Part shown: in pieces, positions 1-11,560 of the stretch
Layout: each line of letters opens with the position of its first letter
Numbering within the stretch: the stretch's first letter is position 1
Assembly: GCF_030272615.1 (NCBI RefSeq)
Contig: NC_081415.1
Span: forward strand, 194,168,695-194,232,694
Length of the DNA stretch: 64,000 bases
Direction: 5' to 3'
Source of the DNA: Cryptomeria japonica
Taxonomy: Eukaryota; Streptophyta; Pinopsida; Cupressales; Cupressaceae
Position numbers and translations under genes: made by a program
Notes under the pieces: generated by a model
Told to the model about the DNA's origin: nothing
The model's input: only the letters and a program-made list of their open reading frames with translations
Database searches by the model: none

Positions 1-686
1 CCTTCAACAATTCTTGCAAGATATGTGCCAAATTTTCAACATGAAGAAGAATGGTAGAGTAAAGTTGTTGTATGCCAACTCTATAAGAAATTCTAATATT
101 AAATAGATAGTAGTACATCTTAATTTCCAAAAACGATGAATAATTATTGTCAAAAGGATCCAAACACAAGGACTTTGTTGGAGACATTTAGACTAGAAAT
201 ACTTATTTTTATGATAAACCACAGGAGAAAATAATAGGTAAAACATTTTGAATAATTTTCCAAGTATGCCAAATAGTTTTAGATTTTGGAAAGGTATTCT
301 TTATAGATTTATTCTTGCTACAATTGGGATACAAGATTAAGTTTATAATGATAAATTAGATCGTTCTCCTATTGGCAATCTAAAATGGAGGACTTTAAAA
401 GTTTTGAATTGTGATTGAGGACCATTTTTAGACAACTATAGTTGAGCATCGAGTTTAGATCACTTGGAGTTAGAGATTTTTATAGCTCCATTTAACATTA
501 TGGTGCATCATAAGGTGTAAGTCGAGAAGAAGAAAGTGATAGATGGAAAGAAGTAAAAATGAACAAAGATCATTATAATTGCGATTGATCAACATTTTAA
601 GTCTTCAAAAGTTTGTGTTTTACAACATGATATTTGATAACAAAAAAAATTGAAAGTTAAGTTCTCCTGTATAATTTATATTTATT

Positions 687-835
687 TAAGAAATGATCGA
701 TGTTCAATTAAGACACAGATTAGAGAAATGTACAATATTGAATTTATACCTCATAATTAGGACCATCCTTAAGAAATGATGGATGTTCAATTAATACACA
801 GTTTAAAGAAATGTCCAATTTGTTGAATTCATATT
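687..835 (+). repeat. 83-bp tandem duplication
   Basis: A segment starting TAAGAAATGAT at 687 recurs at 770 with a few substitutions, giving about 1.8 copies with a period of 83 bp. No coding or structural role is visible. Confidence 0.6.
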
Positions 836-1500
836 ATACTGATAATATCCATAAGAGATAAGTACCACAATTTCATCACATACTAGAGTAGAAACTTAAG
901 CCTACATGTGAAACCAAAATGCCACTATATTATATCTTATATTTAAGATGAATATGATCAGTCCAAATCATTACTTGAGTAAAGCTCAAGTTGACCACTG
1001 ATCAACTCACAATGAAGGAAAAATAATCAATAACGGATCAACTTAACAATTGAGAAAAACATCTGACAAATAAAGTCTACTACTTTAAAACTATTGAACA
1101 TTAATTTTATGTATTTTTATTTTGTTAAAAAAACGTTGCCAGATACATCTTCCAATATGAATATGTTAATAAATATTCTTTAAAACAAATCACATCAAAA
1201 CAACAAATCATATGACGATACCTATACACTAAAAAAAAATTAAAAAAAATCTATTAACCTAAACTTTTTTCCCCCTAATTTTTTATAACATTTGATTATT
1301 GTTGTGTACCATGCCTTGCGGAACACTTTTGTCTACATGCCCAAAAATATCTGAGGGGAAAAATAGTAAGCTAAGGCCACAACAATAAATAGTATATAAT
1401 AATAATAAGCACACATTTAAATATATCTAAATATAATGCAGATTCAAAGGAATACAGAATCCTAATTGTTTACGACAATAATTGAACTAAAATATGGGAA

Positions 1501-1606
1501 AATGCTTTCTTTTAATATTTATAATAAAAAAAAGAGAGTAAATGATTTCTTTTAATATTTATAATAAAAAAATGAGAGTAAATGCTTTCTTTTAATATTT
1601 ATAATA
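1501..1606 (+). repeat. 40-bp AT-rich tandem repeat, about 2.7 copies
   Basis: The unit starts AATGCTTTCTTTTAATATTT at 1501 and recurs at 1541 and 1581 with single-base differences. It is a simple minisatellite in non-coding DNA. Confidence 0.8.
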
Positions 1607-2580
1607 ATGCACACTTTTGGGCATGTTTTGGGTAAGACCAATTTTGATGCCATCATATGTGATGTCGGGAAAAGTGAGGGAAGATATATTTTATTTATTT
1701 ATTGTGTGTTTTTAATCCATATTTATCATCATTTCACATGAACCATTATGCTAGTGCATACTTTATTTGCCTTGTGTCCCAAACTTGCTTATTTGGGACA
1801 AAAGATCAACTTGGATTTTTATTTTGTGTGAAACACAAGGAGAAAATAAGTCTGTGCATGGTAGCTATAAAATATCAAGTGGATTTTTCATAATCACTGG
1901 AGGACATGTCTTACTGAGCCTTCCATGATCCTCTTGTCTTCATTTGTGGGTAATTTGTATTTCTAAGAAGATCAATTATAATTATGGTTAATTTTCCGAT
2001 AAGCTATTAGAGAATTAGATAAAGCATTTCATTTCATAGCGTTATGTTATTAATTGTAGAGTATATATATGATTATGAGTAATCGATTTGTGACTATCTT
2101 AACTTTTAATTAAGTCATATTATCATTATTTCAGTGTTATTTAATTATGTAGGTTGACTTGGGTGATATCCTAGGCATATGTAGGGTAATCTAGGTACTA
2201 GGGAGTCTTATTTTATCATCATTTTGCGAAGTGTGTTCTCATTGGAGATATTTGGAGGTTTGCCCCCTTGAAGTGGCTCATTACTTTATGCTATTATAAA
2301 TCATTCTCAACATATTTCATATTATCTTCTTCATTTGTATAAGTTCTTTCATTACACATGGGCAATCGATTTTTTTTTGGTATGTATTGTTAAGTCTCCA
2401 AATTTTAAAAAGCTCTTTGGTTATATATTTTAGAATATTTTTATTCTGTTTATATTGAAGGGTTGGAATTAGTGCTTTGAGCCTCATCGTTAACCAAGGC
2501 TTTATTGAGTGCATTTGTAATGGTAAGAATGAAAACACAATGGGTAGTTAGAGACATATCAATTATCAAATGGGTCCTAT

Positions 2581-2853
2581 ATGCTCATTGCTAAATTTGT
2601 AGCTCTTAGAATCAATGCTATTATCGAAGAGTTAATTAGACTTAAGAAAATTAGCTTTCTTGGTCAATGTTTCATCCTCAACAACCTTGTTATTGCTTCA
2701 AAGACTGCTAAGGAGGCTCAACAATTTTTTTAAGATGCACTAATCATCAAGCTAGACTTTGACAAATCTTATGATCTTATCAAATATTCCTTCATTATAA
2801 AAATGTTAACTTGGTTAAAATTTAGGTGTAATATTAGCCAATTTCTTGTTTGA
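2581..2853 (+). pseudogene. LINE (L1-type) reverse transcriptase fragment
   Basis: One frame of 90 codons runs from the ATG at 2581 to the TGA at 2851, with a single internal TAA at 2731. The translation carries the order expected of fingers and palm in an L1-type reverse transcriptase: a residue series ending in ALRINAII, then SFLGQCFILNN (matching the usual F-x-x-x-R-x-I-L-D-N region) and then KLDFDKSYD, which is the conserved A-motif K-L-D-F-x-K-A-Y-D containing the first catalytic aspartate. Only this part of the domain remains. The YADD box, endonuclease and RNase H were not found nearby. The element is therefore a dead fragment. The family call rests on motifs read by eye. Confidence 0.7.
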
Positions 2854-3094
2854 TAAACTTGAGTACAACCTAAGGTACATCTATGCTAATAATCTTGGGA
2901 ATGTGATAAGTTGAGACAATGACTTAAACAAAGCCTAGACTAAAATTTTTAGATTTAATATTTAAAGACTAATGTGTATATGTTATATGTATACTTGATG
3001 TAAATATGATACTTGGGCTACTCATGAAACAAGGTTCTTGAATGAGTTTGTTTGAAGTGTGCAAGTATTGCTAATATGGACCGACACAACCAAG

Positions 3095-3106
3095 TAAAAG
3101 GAGGAG
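3095..3106 (+). promoter_or_regulatory. Possible polypurine tract before an LTR
   Basis: A purine run AAAAGGAGGAG lies directly before a TGTATG start at 3107. In Copia elements such a tract primes plus-strand DNA synthesis just upstream of the 3' LTR. The call depends on the LTR boundary at 3107, which is itself tentative. Confidence 0.35.
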
Positions 3107-4355
3107 TGTATGATTTCATTGGGACTTTGATTAGTAACTAGTAAAGTGTATGAGTGCTAATAGGAGGAAAGAGAAACCAAGTGTCAAAAATAAGATGCCA
3201 TGTTTCATTAAATGTGAATGCCCAAATTGCATGGACATAAATATGGCATGAATAAAATTCTCTTAGCCTTTCCAACCCTAATAAAACTATCTACTCAACT
3301 CATGAGATCCTCTCTTGTAGTTGTTTTGGCCTCCCCAATATTTTTTTATTTCATGAATACCATCTTTCTTACTCAACACTATATTTTGACCCTTTAATTG
3401 GTGAGGTTTCCTAAGAATCCTTAAGATTACTTCAACACCTCTATGGTTTCTCAAGCATCTTAGTTGTAACTCAAGAAACTTTCCTAGTAAAAGGGGTGAC
3501 CTACCTTGGCAAAATAAGTGAGCCCACTAGTATAGTGGTGACATTAACTCATTCTATATTAATGTGAGAACTCTCAATTATAGTCATTCTCCATTATTTT
3601 AGCTATTGATTAAAGCTTAGTTGAGTTCTAAATCCACCTACCCCTATTGATCTTTATTTTTACTCCCAAATTATGGTTTTAGTTATTATTTACCCCCTAA
3701 TCATGATTTTGATTAGGATTCCTCGCCTATTTAAACAACTTCATTTGCATTCACAAACGGTCTTTGGTTCAAGCCTTTTGTGTGAGTTTGATTTACAGAG
3801 CTATAGCTATTGAGTAGGATTGTAATTTGAGTGTATGAAATCTAGGAAAAATTCTCATTTCCTAGTAGCATCCATGCTTCTTGCAAACCTCAATGATTTT
3901 TTCTTAAATTGAAGCTTCAAACTTCCACTATTTTAGCACATCACTCTACCTCTTTTTCCTTAATCTTAGTTCACTATATTTATCTTTCTTCCACAACTTA
4001 GACCACCCCATTCTAGAGAGGAGTGAAAATAATATGAAAGCTAAGCCATTGAGGATTAATATGCCACATTTTTGTTAGAGCATCCTATTCTTCAGTTATG
4101 GTTTTTTAGCTTAAGTTCACTTAGTTGTTCTTTAATTGATCTTTATTTAGCTCCTTTATGATTTGTTTAGTTCTCCTAAATTTACATGATGGCTTCTATT
4201 ACTTCCTATTAAGAAAGTCATTATGCATTATTTTAGCCAGTCTATAATCTTTGCTTTTGAGGAATATAACATATTTTTCTTGATGCTCTCATTTGTGGAA
4301 GGTGCTCTTTGTTTGTTCTTTGATCTCGCAGGTGCTTGTCTTGCAAAATTCAACA
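3107..4355 (+). repeat. Probable Copia LTR (5' LTR of the base element)
   Basis: The stretch starts TGTATG after a purine tract and ends TTCAACA, directly followed by a decayed primer-binding site (TGGTATTAGAG). The right end is well supported by the binding site. The left end is tentative because no second copy or target duplication is visible. If both ends are right, the LTR is flanked by a polypurine tract on one side and a primer-binding site on the other. That is the pattern left by LTR-LTR recombination between tandem copies. Confidence 0.4.
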
Positions 4356-4366
4356 TGGTATTAGAG
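4356..4366 (+). promoter_or_regulatory. Decayed Copia primer-binding site
   Basis: TGGTATTAGAG matches the common Copia site TGGTATCAGAG, complementary to the 3' end of initiator methionine tRNA, except for one C-to-T change. It follows a CA dinucleotide that would end the LTR. It places the start of the base Copia element's leader here. Confidence 0.55.
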
Positions 4367-5639
4367 TTTGGATTCAACAAACCCCTTCTCAAGCTTTGAG
4401 GGTTTCCTTTCTCAAAAGCGTTACAAGGCCAATGGATTTGCCTTGTTGTGTGGATCTGGAAGTAGTTATTTTTTCTCAATTATTTGGAGCAAAATGGGTC
4501 TCACCATTGCATTCACAACATCCCAAAACCATTAAATTGGTTGTCATTTTGATGAAATATGAGGTATTAATTTTATGTGCAAATTCTTCTATGGATATGG
4601 TTTTCATGTTGAGATATAGAGGTTAGCGAAAAAATTGGTCGCTTTGGAGCAAAATTGATCCCACCATTGTGTTTGCAACATTGAAAAACCCAAGGAATGC
4701 CATTTGCTTCTCATAAATCAGAGTAGGAATTTTTTAATTACTTATACAAATTTGTATAGGTTGTACTTCAATGCACAGGGTCAAAATTCACAGGCGAGAA
4801 GAAAAAAAATTGTGGGCATAATTTTCTTTTGTAAAATGTTAATTTAAAAAGGCTTTATTTTTAAAAAAGGAGTGGATGATTTTTTTTATAATAAACCTTG
4901 CATAGGCGTCTAACTGTACGTCGACGTTGCAAGGTTATTTACTTTGTTTTTTGTTTCCCACTATCATTTGTTTTGTCGTCGGCACTTGGTACATTTGTCA
5001 CCTATCACAACTTGCTCAATCATTGTTGCTATCTTCGATGCTCTACCCTCAGTCGACCACCACACCACCATTGTGCTCCCAACCCACCATCGAGGCTTCG
5101 CTCCAATACTGTTTGTAGCTCCAAGCCCTTGCAATCCACCTGTACTAGTCACATCAGTGACCAAAGGCTATGCCCTGGCTGCTAGTCCCCTTGGTTGCCA
5201 ATACGAGCAGGGGCTACTTTTTTAAGCCCCTAGTGTGTCCTACAAACCAGATTGGAGAATTTTTACGAAAAATGGGCATAACTTCTACATGCAATGTCCA
5301 TTTTTCAAAAATATTATATCATAACAAATGTTTGACTTAGAGATACATCCTGTATTATAGGTATTTTAAAAAAAATTTCTCTAGGTGATTTCTATAGTTC
5401 GTTGAAGTTAGATCAATTTTTACTCTCATAGGGTCATAACTTGTTCAAACAACTCCATTTTTTGCAAATGTGTAGGCATTAGAAAGGCCGTTTAGTGTTC
5501 TATCCTAACATGCAGTTATTTTTCCTAGATTTTCACTCAAGTATGTAATGTTTTCTAGTTGAAATGATTTATCATTTTATCGCTTCCTAGTCATTCTAGT
5601 TGCACAAGGGTTTATTTTTCTTGTCATGGGGGGTCAAAT
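4367..5639 (+). other. Untranslated leader of the base Copia element
   Basis: This stretch separates the primer-binding site from gag and has no convincing open frame. It contains a diverged duplication with a period of 160 bp: TTTGGAGCAAAAT at 4483 recurs at 4643. A second pair of related passages around 5278 and 5430 both contain CATAACTT followed by a short CCATTTTT stretch. The short open frames around 4900-5225 overlap in several frames and on both strands, and I do not regard them as genes. Confidence 0.45.
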
Positions 5640-7231
5640 TGTTGAGCACACCACAAGACTGAGAGAGGGGTAAATCAGTCCAAACCTTCAAAAAATCAAA
5701 TACTAATATTCAAACTTTAAACCGCAAGCATATAATCTTAGCAAAAACAAATCATGAACACTTTTCTCCTAAAACGACTCGAATAACTAAGGTGCACAAC
5801 CTTAGGGAAAGATACAAAATGACTTGAAAGATTGAAACTCACTATTTTAGGGCAAGATACAAAAAGTTGCCAAGAGACTCACTAACTTCTGGTAGAGAAA
5901 CAAATGATTGAATTGGAATAAACAAGATCTCCTAATTATGAAATTGACCTTGAACCACTGTGTCAAGAGATTATTATCATTACAAAATCTTTTGATTCTA
6001 AAACACAATCTCTGAACTCTGTCACATTGAAAATATCATCATCAAGGCTCTTCAAAACAATCTTTCACACATATCCAATACAAAATCTACTTGTAGGTCT
6101 TTCACACCTTCAACAAATCAATTCACACCCATTCCAAACACTCACTAATACATTTTCACTCCTTTATATACAAGATTTAATCATCAGAACCCTTAGCTAG
6201 GTCAGCCATAGATAAAATATACATTATAACATAAATTTGGCCACTTGAACTTAAAATATCAAATGCAGTCCACTATAAGAGATAGAGAGGACCCAAAAGC
6301 ATTACAATACAATTTTTTTGAATGATATCAACTAATCACACACACTAGCACTTCCTCCAAAATTGACATCAAATAAAATGTGTAGATGACCAATGAAGCA
6401 CACCAACCAGTTGACCTAAAAACATTCTCCAGTGCATGAAGCTCAATGCAAATCTACACATCCCACAATTAGACCCATATCAACATCCAAGATAAACCAC
6501 CAAGGTATATCTAGACCAAAAGAATATGATCCAAATAGAATGCAACATCACAGTTAGCCAGAGACTAGAGTAGCTGACACACAGAACTCAAAACATCATA
6601 ACTCCACTTGTCGATCAAGTTGCCACTTGAAAACTGAACTAGAACACTATATAGGTCACATGAAAAAATTCTCCAAGCCAAAACATCTGAATCCACATAT
6701 CCGAAAGCCACCAAACATACTCCGAACCTGTTCTAGTAGACAACCTTATTGTCAGAAGCAACAACAACCAACTTTTCCAACTAAGAAGTAGAGGACATAC
6801 AAAATAAATAGTGCAATATACACATAGCATAAAATATTCACATGCTAAAGGAATGCAAGACATTCTTCCATTTATATATTAAATATTATTTCTTGTATAT
6901 TGATACTTCCACTGTACCACCCTTCTGGAAGTACATCAACATCTGCACCAAAAAAATCAATAGTACTCGATTACATAAATAGTCTTTCCTACATATTGGA
7001 ACTTCCACTACACCATCCTTGCTTCATCATCATGTTGGAATCATAAGTACTCTTTCCTACATATTGGAACTTCCACTATATCATGCTTAGTTCATCATCA
7101 TACTAGACTCAATAAGTACTATTTCCTGCATATTGTAACAACCACTATATCATCCTTACTTCAACATCTACGACAACTTAAGACTAGTTGACATCAATGA
7201 TAACACAATACCACAATTCAAGTTTCCAACA
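5640..7231 (-). mobile_element. Solo LTR (Copia type) in the base element's leader, TSD CAAAT
   Basis: The 1592-bp block starts TGTTGAGC and ends TTCCAACA. It is flanked by a perfect 5-bp target duplication CAAAT at 5635-5639 and 7232-7236. The orientation is minus: the complement of the left end has the pyrimidine run and CTCTCAG found just before the 3' end of Copia LTRs. No internal domain, polypurine tract or primer site is inside, so this is a solo LTR left by recombination between the two LTRs of an older insertion. No other member of the family is seen in the window. Confidence 0.8.
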
Positions 7232-7270
7232 CAAATTATAATTTTCATATCCTCATAACATCTCATACCA

Positions 7271-7758
7271 ATGTTGGATTCCAATTTTGTTGTTTTCCTT
7301 ACACGCCATAATTATCATACCTGGAAAGACCAGATGAGAAGATTACTCATATTTAGAGGTTTTTGGTCTAACTTAGATGAGACCCAACTTGACTCCTTAT
7401 TTTGAGAATTTTCAATATGGAAACAAGATGGATAAGGCTATGGGATTGATTTCCATATATTTTTTTCGATAGTCTCCCATTTTACCTTTAGTCTTACACT
7501 ACTCCTCAGGCCATGTAGACTAATTTTAAGGATATTTTTGGGACTATTGATGAGTATAGTGCAATGCAAATTGAGATTTAATTGACCACATTAGTACCTA
7601 ATTACTTTCCTTCTATTGAGGAATTTCTAGAGAAGTTAAAGTTAGTCAGATCTTTGTTACATGGTTGTAGAAAGGAAAAAACTTACAAAGAGCGTGTCTT
7701 CATGATTTTGCCTAAGCTTCAAGGGCCTTTTAAGTTCTCCACTTCTACATTTTACTCT
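7271..7758 (+). pseudogene. Copia gag, 5' part (base element)
   Basis: This is the capsid-type gag domain of an old Copia element. From the ATG at 7271 the frame gives NYHTWKDQM near residue 20, the usual substrate-binding start of Copia gag. Later it gives FPSIEEFLEK and a segment ending STFYS, matching the conserved end of the same domain. Internal stops and at least one frame change are present. The frame stops abruptly at 7758, where a solo LTR is inserted. The missing half resumes at 27953 in phase once one 5-bp target duplication is removed. The zinc knuckle and protease of the same element are therefore 20 kb downstream. Confidence 0.75.
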
Positions 7759-8654
7759 TGTAATGGGTGGAAAATTAGGGTTTCCACCATGAGAGAGATG
7801 AAAATCGCTAATTTTCCATTACATTTAAAATAGGGGTGAATCCAATAGATTCGATCAGAAACCAATAATGATAAGGGTTTAATACTAATTGGATTCAATG
7901 GTGTGTGAATTGTTAACCCTCTTTTGTGAGTTGAAATGCAAAAATTAGGGAAAAGTGCTAAAAATGAAGGTAAATATGTGGAAATGGTGAGCTACAATTG
8001 TCAAACTGAGGCACACACCTGGATCTGAGCAGTATATGCAGATTTAGACCAGATACCCCCAAAATCTCCAAAATTGTTGGGACTGGAGTGGCCATCGCTT
8101 TGGTCCTCCTAAATTTTTACACGCCAAAGAGGGTCAATTCGTCTCTACAAATAATGCCTATTATGAAGATTGCAGCTTCGTACCTATTTCTTGTACAAAG
8201 AAAGAAAGAGAAATAGGTTAGGAATAGGGGCTTGCCTAAGTCAAACCCCGGTTTTAAAAATTAACCATGAAATAGAGATAAAAGATAATTGAATTGTTGT
8301 AAATGAATATTCTCAATTTGAGGGTGATGCTGAAAAATGATTGAAAACCAAATGATATACCTCCTTGTGAAGCTTTGTTTGTCTCCACACGAGATTAGGG
8401 TTTCATGAAGTCTTTGATAAAATAGGATGTGAATGTCCACTTCAATGCTTGAATCTTGACTTCATTGCTGCTCCAAGGCTCGAGGGAAGACTAATTGCTT
8501 GCTCAATTACTTGAATGCTTGATCTCATGTGTGTATAATGTATGCTTGTTGTTGGATTCATTTCAAAATGAGAGGGAAACACCTCCTTTTATACTTGCCT
8601 AGCGAAAAACTGATTAATTTTTGGACATGAGCTGACATAGAGCGAGGAATCTTG
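7759..8654 (-). mobile_element. Solo LTR inserted in gag, left part
   Basis: This block starts TGTAATGGG after ACTCT (7754-7758). Together with 27670-27947 it makes an LTR of about 1.17 kb ending GCTACA and followed by ACTCC (27948-27952). The two flanks agree at 4 of 5 bases and both encode serine in the gag frame. A TATAAAAGG box on the minus strand near 8592 suggests minus orientation. The block is cut at 8654 by the 19-kb Copia-type element. No internal domain remains, so it is a solo LTR. Confidence 0.75.
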
Positions 8655-9769
8655 TGTTGGCTTGATGATGATTATCATGTATTCATCACTTTTTGTCATT
8701 GATGAAATACTTTCACACATATATGATCACATTGACTACCGGTGTAACTTCAATTGGTTTACACTATCAACCAGTATGTTTAAGGTCTATCTCTCACCGA
8801 TACTCTGTGTCAACCAGCATGTGCCTAAGAGATAACCTGTGGTTACATTTAGTTGGCATCAAAATGAAAGATCAAAATGAAGATGGAGATCAAGTGGAAG
8901 ATTCCAAGACAATGGTTCACACACTTTGTCCCAACCGATTTTGACTGTTCTAACCGGTACTTGATTTTGTAATGAGTTACTAGCACCATTTTCTTGGCGG
9001 TCATTTTTGTGATGAGTTATGACTACTTGTCTAGATACACTACACCTAGGAAATTGTGTTATGATTTCCTACGACTGACATAAGATTTGAATGTCTATTT
9101 AAAGACATCTTAGTGAATCATTTCAGAGAGAGAGAATGATGGTATGTGAATACTGATACACATCTAGAGTGAAATCTTTTGTTGAAGAGCGATAAGTGTT
9201 AAGATGAAGAGCAGTGTTGAATGTACTTAGAAGGATCTGATCAAGCAAATTTTCTGCTACTCAGAACAGATCAATCCACTCTTGTTGTTTTCTAATCCTT
9301 ACAACAGAATCAAATCCCCTAACTGGGTAAGCTCTAACAAGCTTCACTGTACAAATCCTCTAAGAAGGTGATCCATTAGTTTGGATTCTAAAATCCTCCA
9401 GCAAGGTTACTCTTGACAGGGTAGTACTCTTGATAGGGTATAAGCTTCTAATCAAGCTTGGGATCTCTAACAAGATTTGCTCCTAGCAGAGCACTTTGTA
9501 AGGCCTTAATCGATCAATTATCTATTACTGCAGATTGTTAACTTATGAGTTCCATCTCACCGTGGTTTTTACCTATTTGGGTTTTCCACGTATAAACACT
9601 TGTGTTATGGTGGATGTTCTACTTTATGTGGATGTTGTTATTTCATTTTGGATAGCATGTATTTTATTTAAATGCTTGGTTAAGTTCATCTACTGGTTAG
9701 TGTTTGAAGTTGTGTTTGTTTTAGTGTCACTGATTCACCCCCCCCTCTCAGTGCTTTTTAAGACCATCA
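8655..9769 (+). repeat. 5' LTR of the 19-kb element
   Basis: This LTR is 1115 bp, starts TGTTGGCTTGATG and ends GACCATCA. A likely TATA region CTATTTAAAG lies near 9100. Compared with the 3' LTR it has many single-base changes and an extra short passage near 9415-9432. The insertion is therefore not recent. Confidence 0.88.
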
Positions 9770-9770
9770 A

Positions 9771-9783
9771 TTGGTATCAGAGC
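9771..9783 (+). promoter_or_regulatory. Primer-binding site, initiator methionine tRNA type
   Basis: TTGGTATCAGAGC directly follows the LTR end, with one spacer base. It matches the canonical plant Copia site complementary to the 3' end of initiator tRNA-Met. Confidence 0.9.
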
Positions 9784-9831
9784 CTAACTTCTTTGAAGCC
9801 TAACCGCTTAGAAGGGAATCTTGAAACTACT

Positions 9832-11109
9832 ATGGGGGACAAAAGCTACTTCGAGATGGTTAGAGAGCTAGAAGCTAGCGGAAATGAAATTGAATCCCTT
9901 AGGGGCAAACTGAAAGTTTCTCAAGTCAAAAGGAGAGAGCTATCTGAAAAATTGCTAGAAATATCTGATAATAGTTCTTTAGATGAAGCCAATATTGAAG
10001 CTTTAGCTGATGAAGTTGAAAAGGTGAATGATGAAAAACTGAATCTAAGAAGAGAATTAGAAGGTCTTACTATCTGCACGAGTCAGGAATTGGAAGCTAG
10101 AAGAGCTGCTGATGATCTTATCAAGGTAAGAGATCAAGAGATCATAAAGATCAAACATGAAAGAGACACTATACATGAGGAATTGATTGTTGAAATAGAA
10201 AAAAAGAACCTAAAGCTAGACCTTGAGTTAGCATCATCTCTAAAAGAGAACCTATCTAAGAATAATGAAGATCTTGTCAAAAAGCTTACTGAAGCCAATG
10301 ATAAATTAGAGAAGTTTTTCAAAAGTTCTACCATGATGGAAGAATAGATTCAATCACAGAGGATGAAGGGTGATATCTTTGGACTTGGTTTTCACACAAC
10401 TGAAAAAGGAGAATCCTCTAGTATAGAGAATATAACTGCTCCTAAAGTCAGCAAGACTACCGGTAAGAAGGTTTTTAAACCTATCTACTTTATTTGTCAC
10501 AAGCCTGGTCATACTGCAAATGTATGTAGAAACAAACCTAATAGGAATGCGAATTACAATACCAATGATAGGTATGTGTCTAGAAAGTTTGAAGGTCATT
10601 GCTACACATGTGGAATGTATGGGCATAGACATATTGAGTGCAGATATGGATCAAACAATCATGTACCACACATGCATTCTAGACCAAATGGTGACTAGAT
10701 AAGAAATTTTGATAACCGGGTAAACCGAAACTCGCAAAGATTCGATGGCAACTGGTTTAGTTCATTCGAAATGGAAAAGGCAACAAATGTTGTTTGCACC
10801 TTTTGTAATAACATTGGTCATGTGGCTATGAACTGCAAAAGAAGAACATGAAGAGGAAATGTAAGACCCTGGAGATTATCTAGTATGGTCTGTTACCACT
10901 GCAATAAACCAGGACACTTAGTAAAGTTTTGCAGATCAAGAAATAATAGACTAGTCAAATCCTTTAAGGATCAGAAAGGCAAGCAAAAAGTTGATATCGA
11001 GGAAACCAGAGAGGATATGAACCGAACTTGGAAAAAGAAAAGCGAAGATTTGCTTGTAGAGGAAACCGTTCCTTCACCAAGTGGAGAGAACCCAACACGA
11101 GTAACTTAA
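9832..11109 (+). pseudogene. Gag-like protein with coiled coil and four zinc knuckles
   Basis: One frame of about 425 codons starts at the ATG at 9832, 49 bp after the primer site. Residues 1-170 are a charged, heptad-rich coiled coil instead of the usual Copia capsid domain. Four CCHC-type zinc knuckles follow: near 10486-10527 (first Cys replaced by Tyr, codon TAC), 10600-10641 (intact C-x2-C-x4-H-x4-C), 10795-10836 (intact) and about 10891-10932 (intact). CCHC knuckles in gag bind the element's RNA for packaging. The frame is broken by three nonsense codons, TAG at 10345, TAG at 10696 and TGA at 10849, with no frameshift. All three can be explained by C-to-T changes. Most Copia gags have one knuckle, so four is unusual. 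Confidence 0.75.
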
Positions 11110-11560
11110 AGCCTGTCTAACATGGCTAAGGGGAGCGTAATGGTAAAATATCTCTGGACCCCTTGTAAAATGAGCGGGAAAGAATATTTGAATTTTGAAT
11201 TTTGGTAAATTTTGATTACGTGTTATTGACTGGTATTTCACTTAAGTAGTAAATAAAAATTAGAGTTTGTAACCTAATGTACGAGCATTTATTACAGTTG
11301 GTAAAGTGAATAAAAATAAGTTTTACTTTATCATTCTTACTCTAACTCCTTCGAAAAAGAAATTTGAAGCGATTGTAGAGCATAACAAGATTGTCTTGGT
11401 GTAAATTGGTGAATTTCTTTTTAATTAGAGAAATCAAATTGAATCAAAAGTTGCAGAGAGGCGAACGGGCGTGCATTTGGACATCTCAACCGAGAAACGG
11501 AGTGACATGCAAGATACAAGGTATTTCTTTGTATACCACTTCGAAACTTGTTTATCTAGA
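11110..11560 (+). other. Spacer between gag and ORF2
   Basis: I see no protein motif in this stretch of about 450 bp. Frames are closed, and the phase of ORF2 is shifted by one base relative to gag. The two reading frames were therefore probably translated separately, or through splicing. Nothing here decides which. Confidence 0.4.

Larger units (their letters stand above)
1..2520. other. Unassigned AT-rich DNA
   Basis: I recognise no gene, LTR end or RNA gene in this stretch. It holds two small local repeats listed separately (687-835 and 1501-1606). All open frames are short and without motifs. It is probably old transposon debris, but I see nothing that proves it. Confidence 0.5.

Noticed and set aside
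4898-5225. Four overlapping open frames of 60-95 codons
   Set aside because: They overlap in three phases and on both strands, have no motif, and lie in the presumed untranslated leader of a Copia element.
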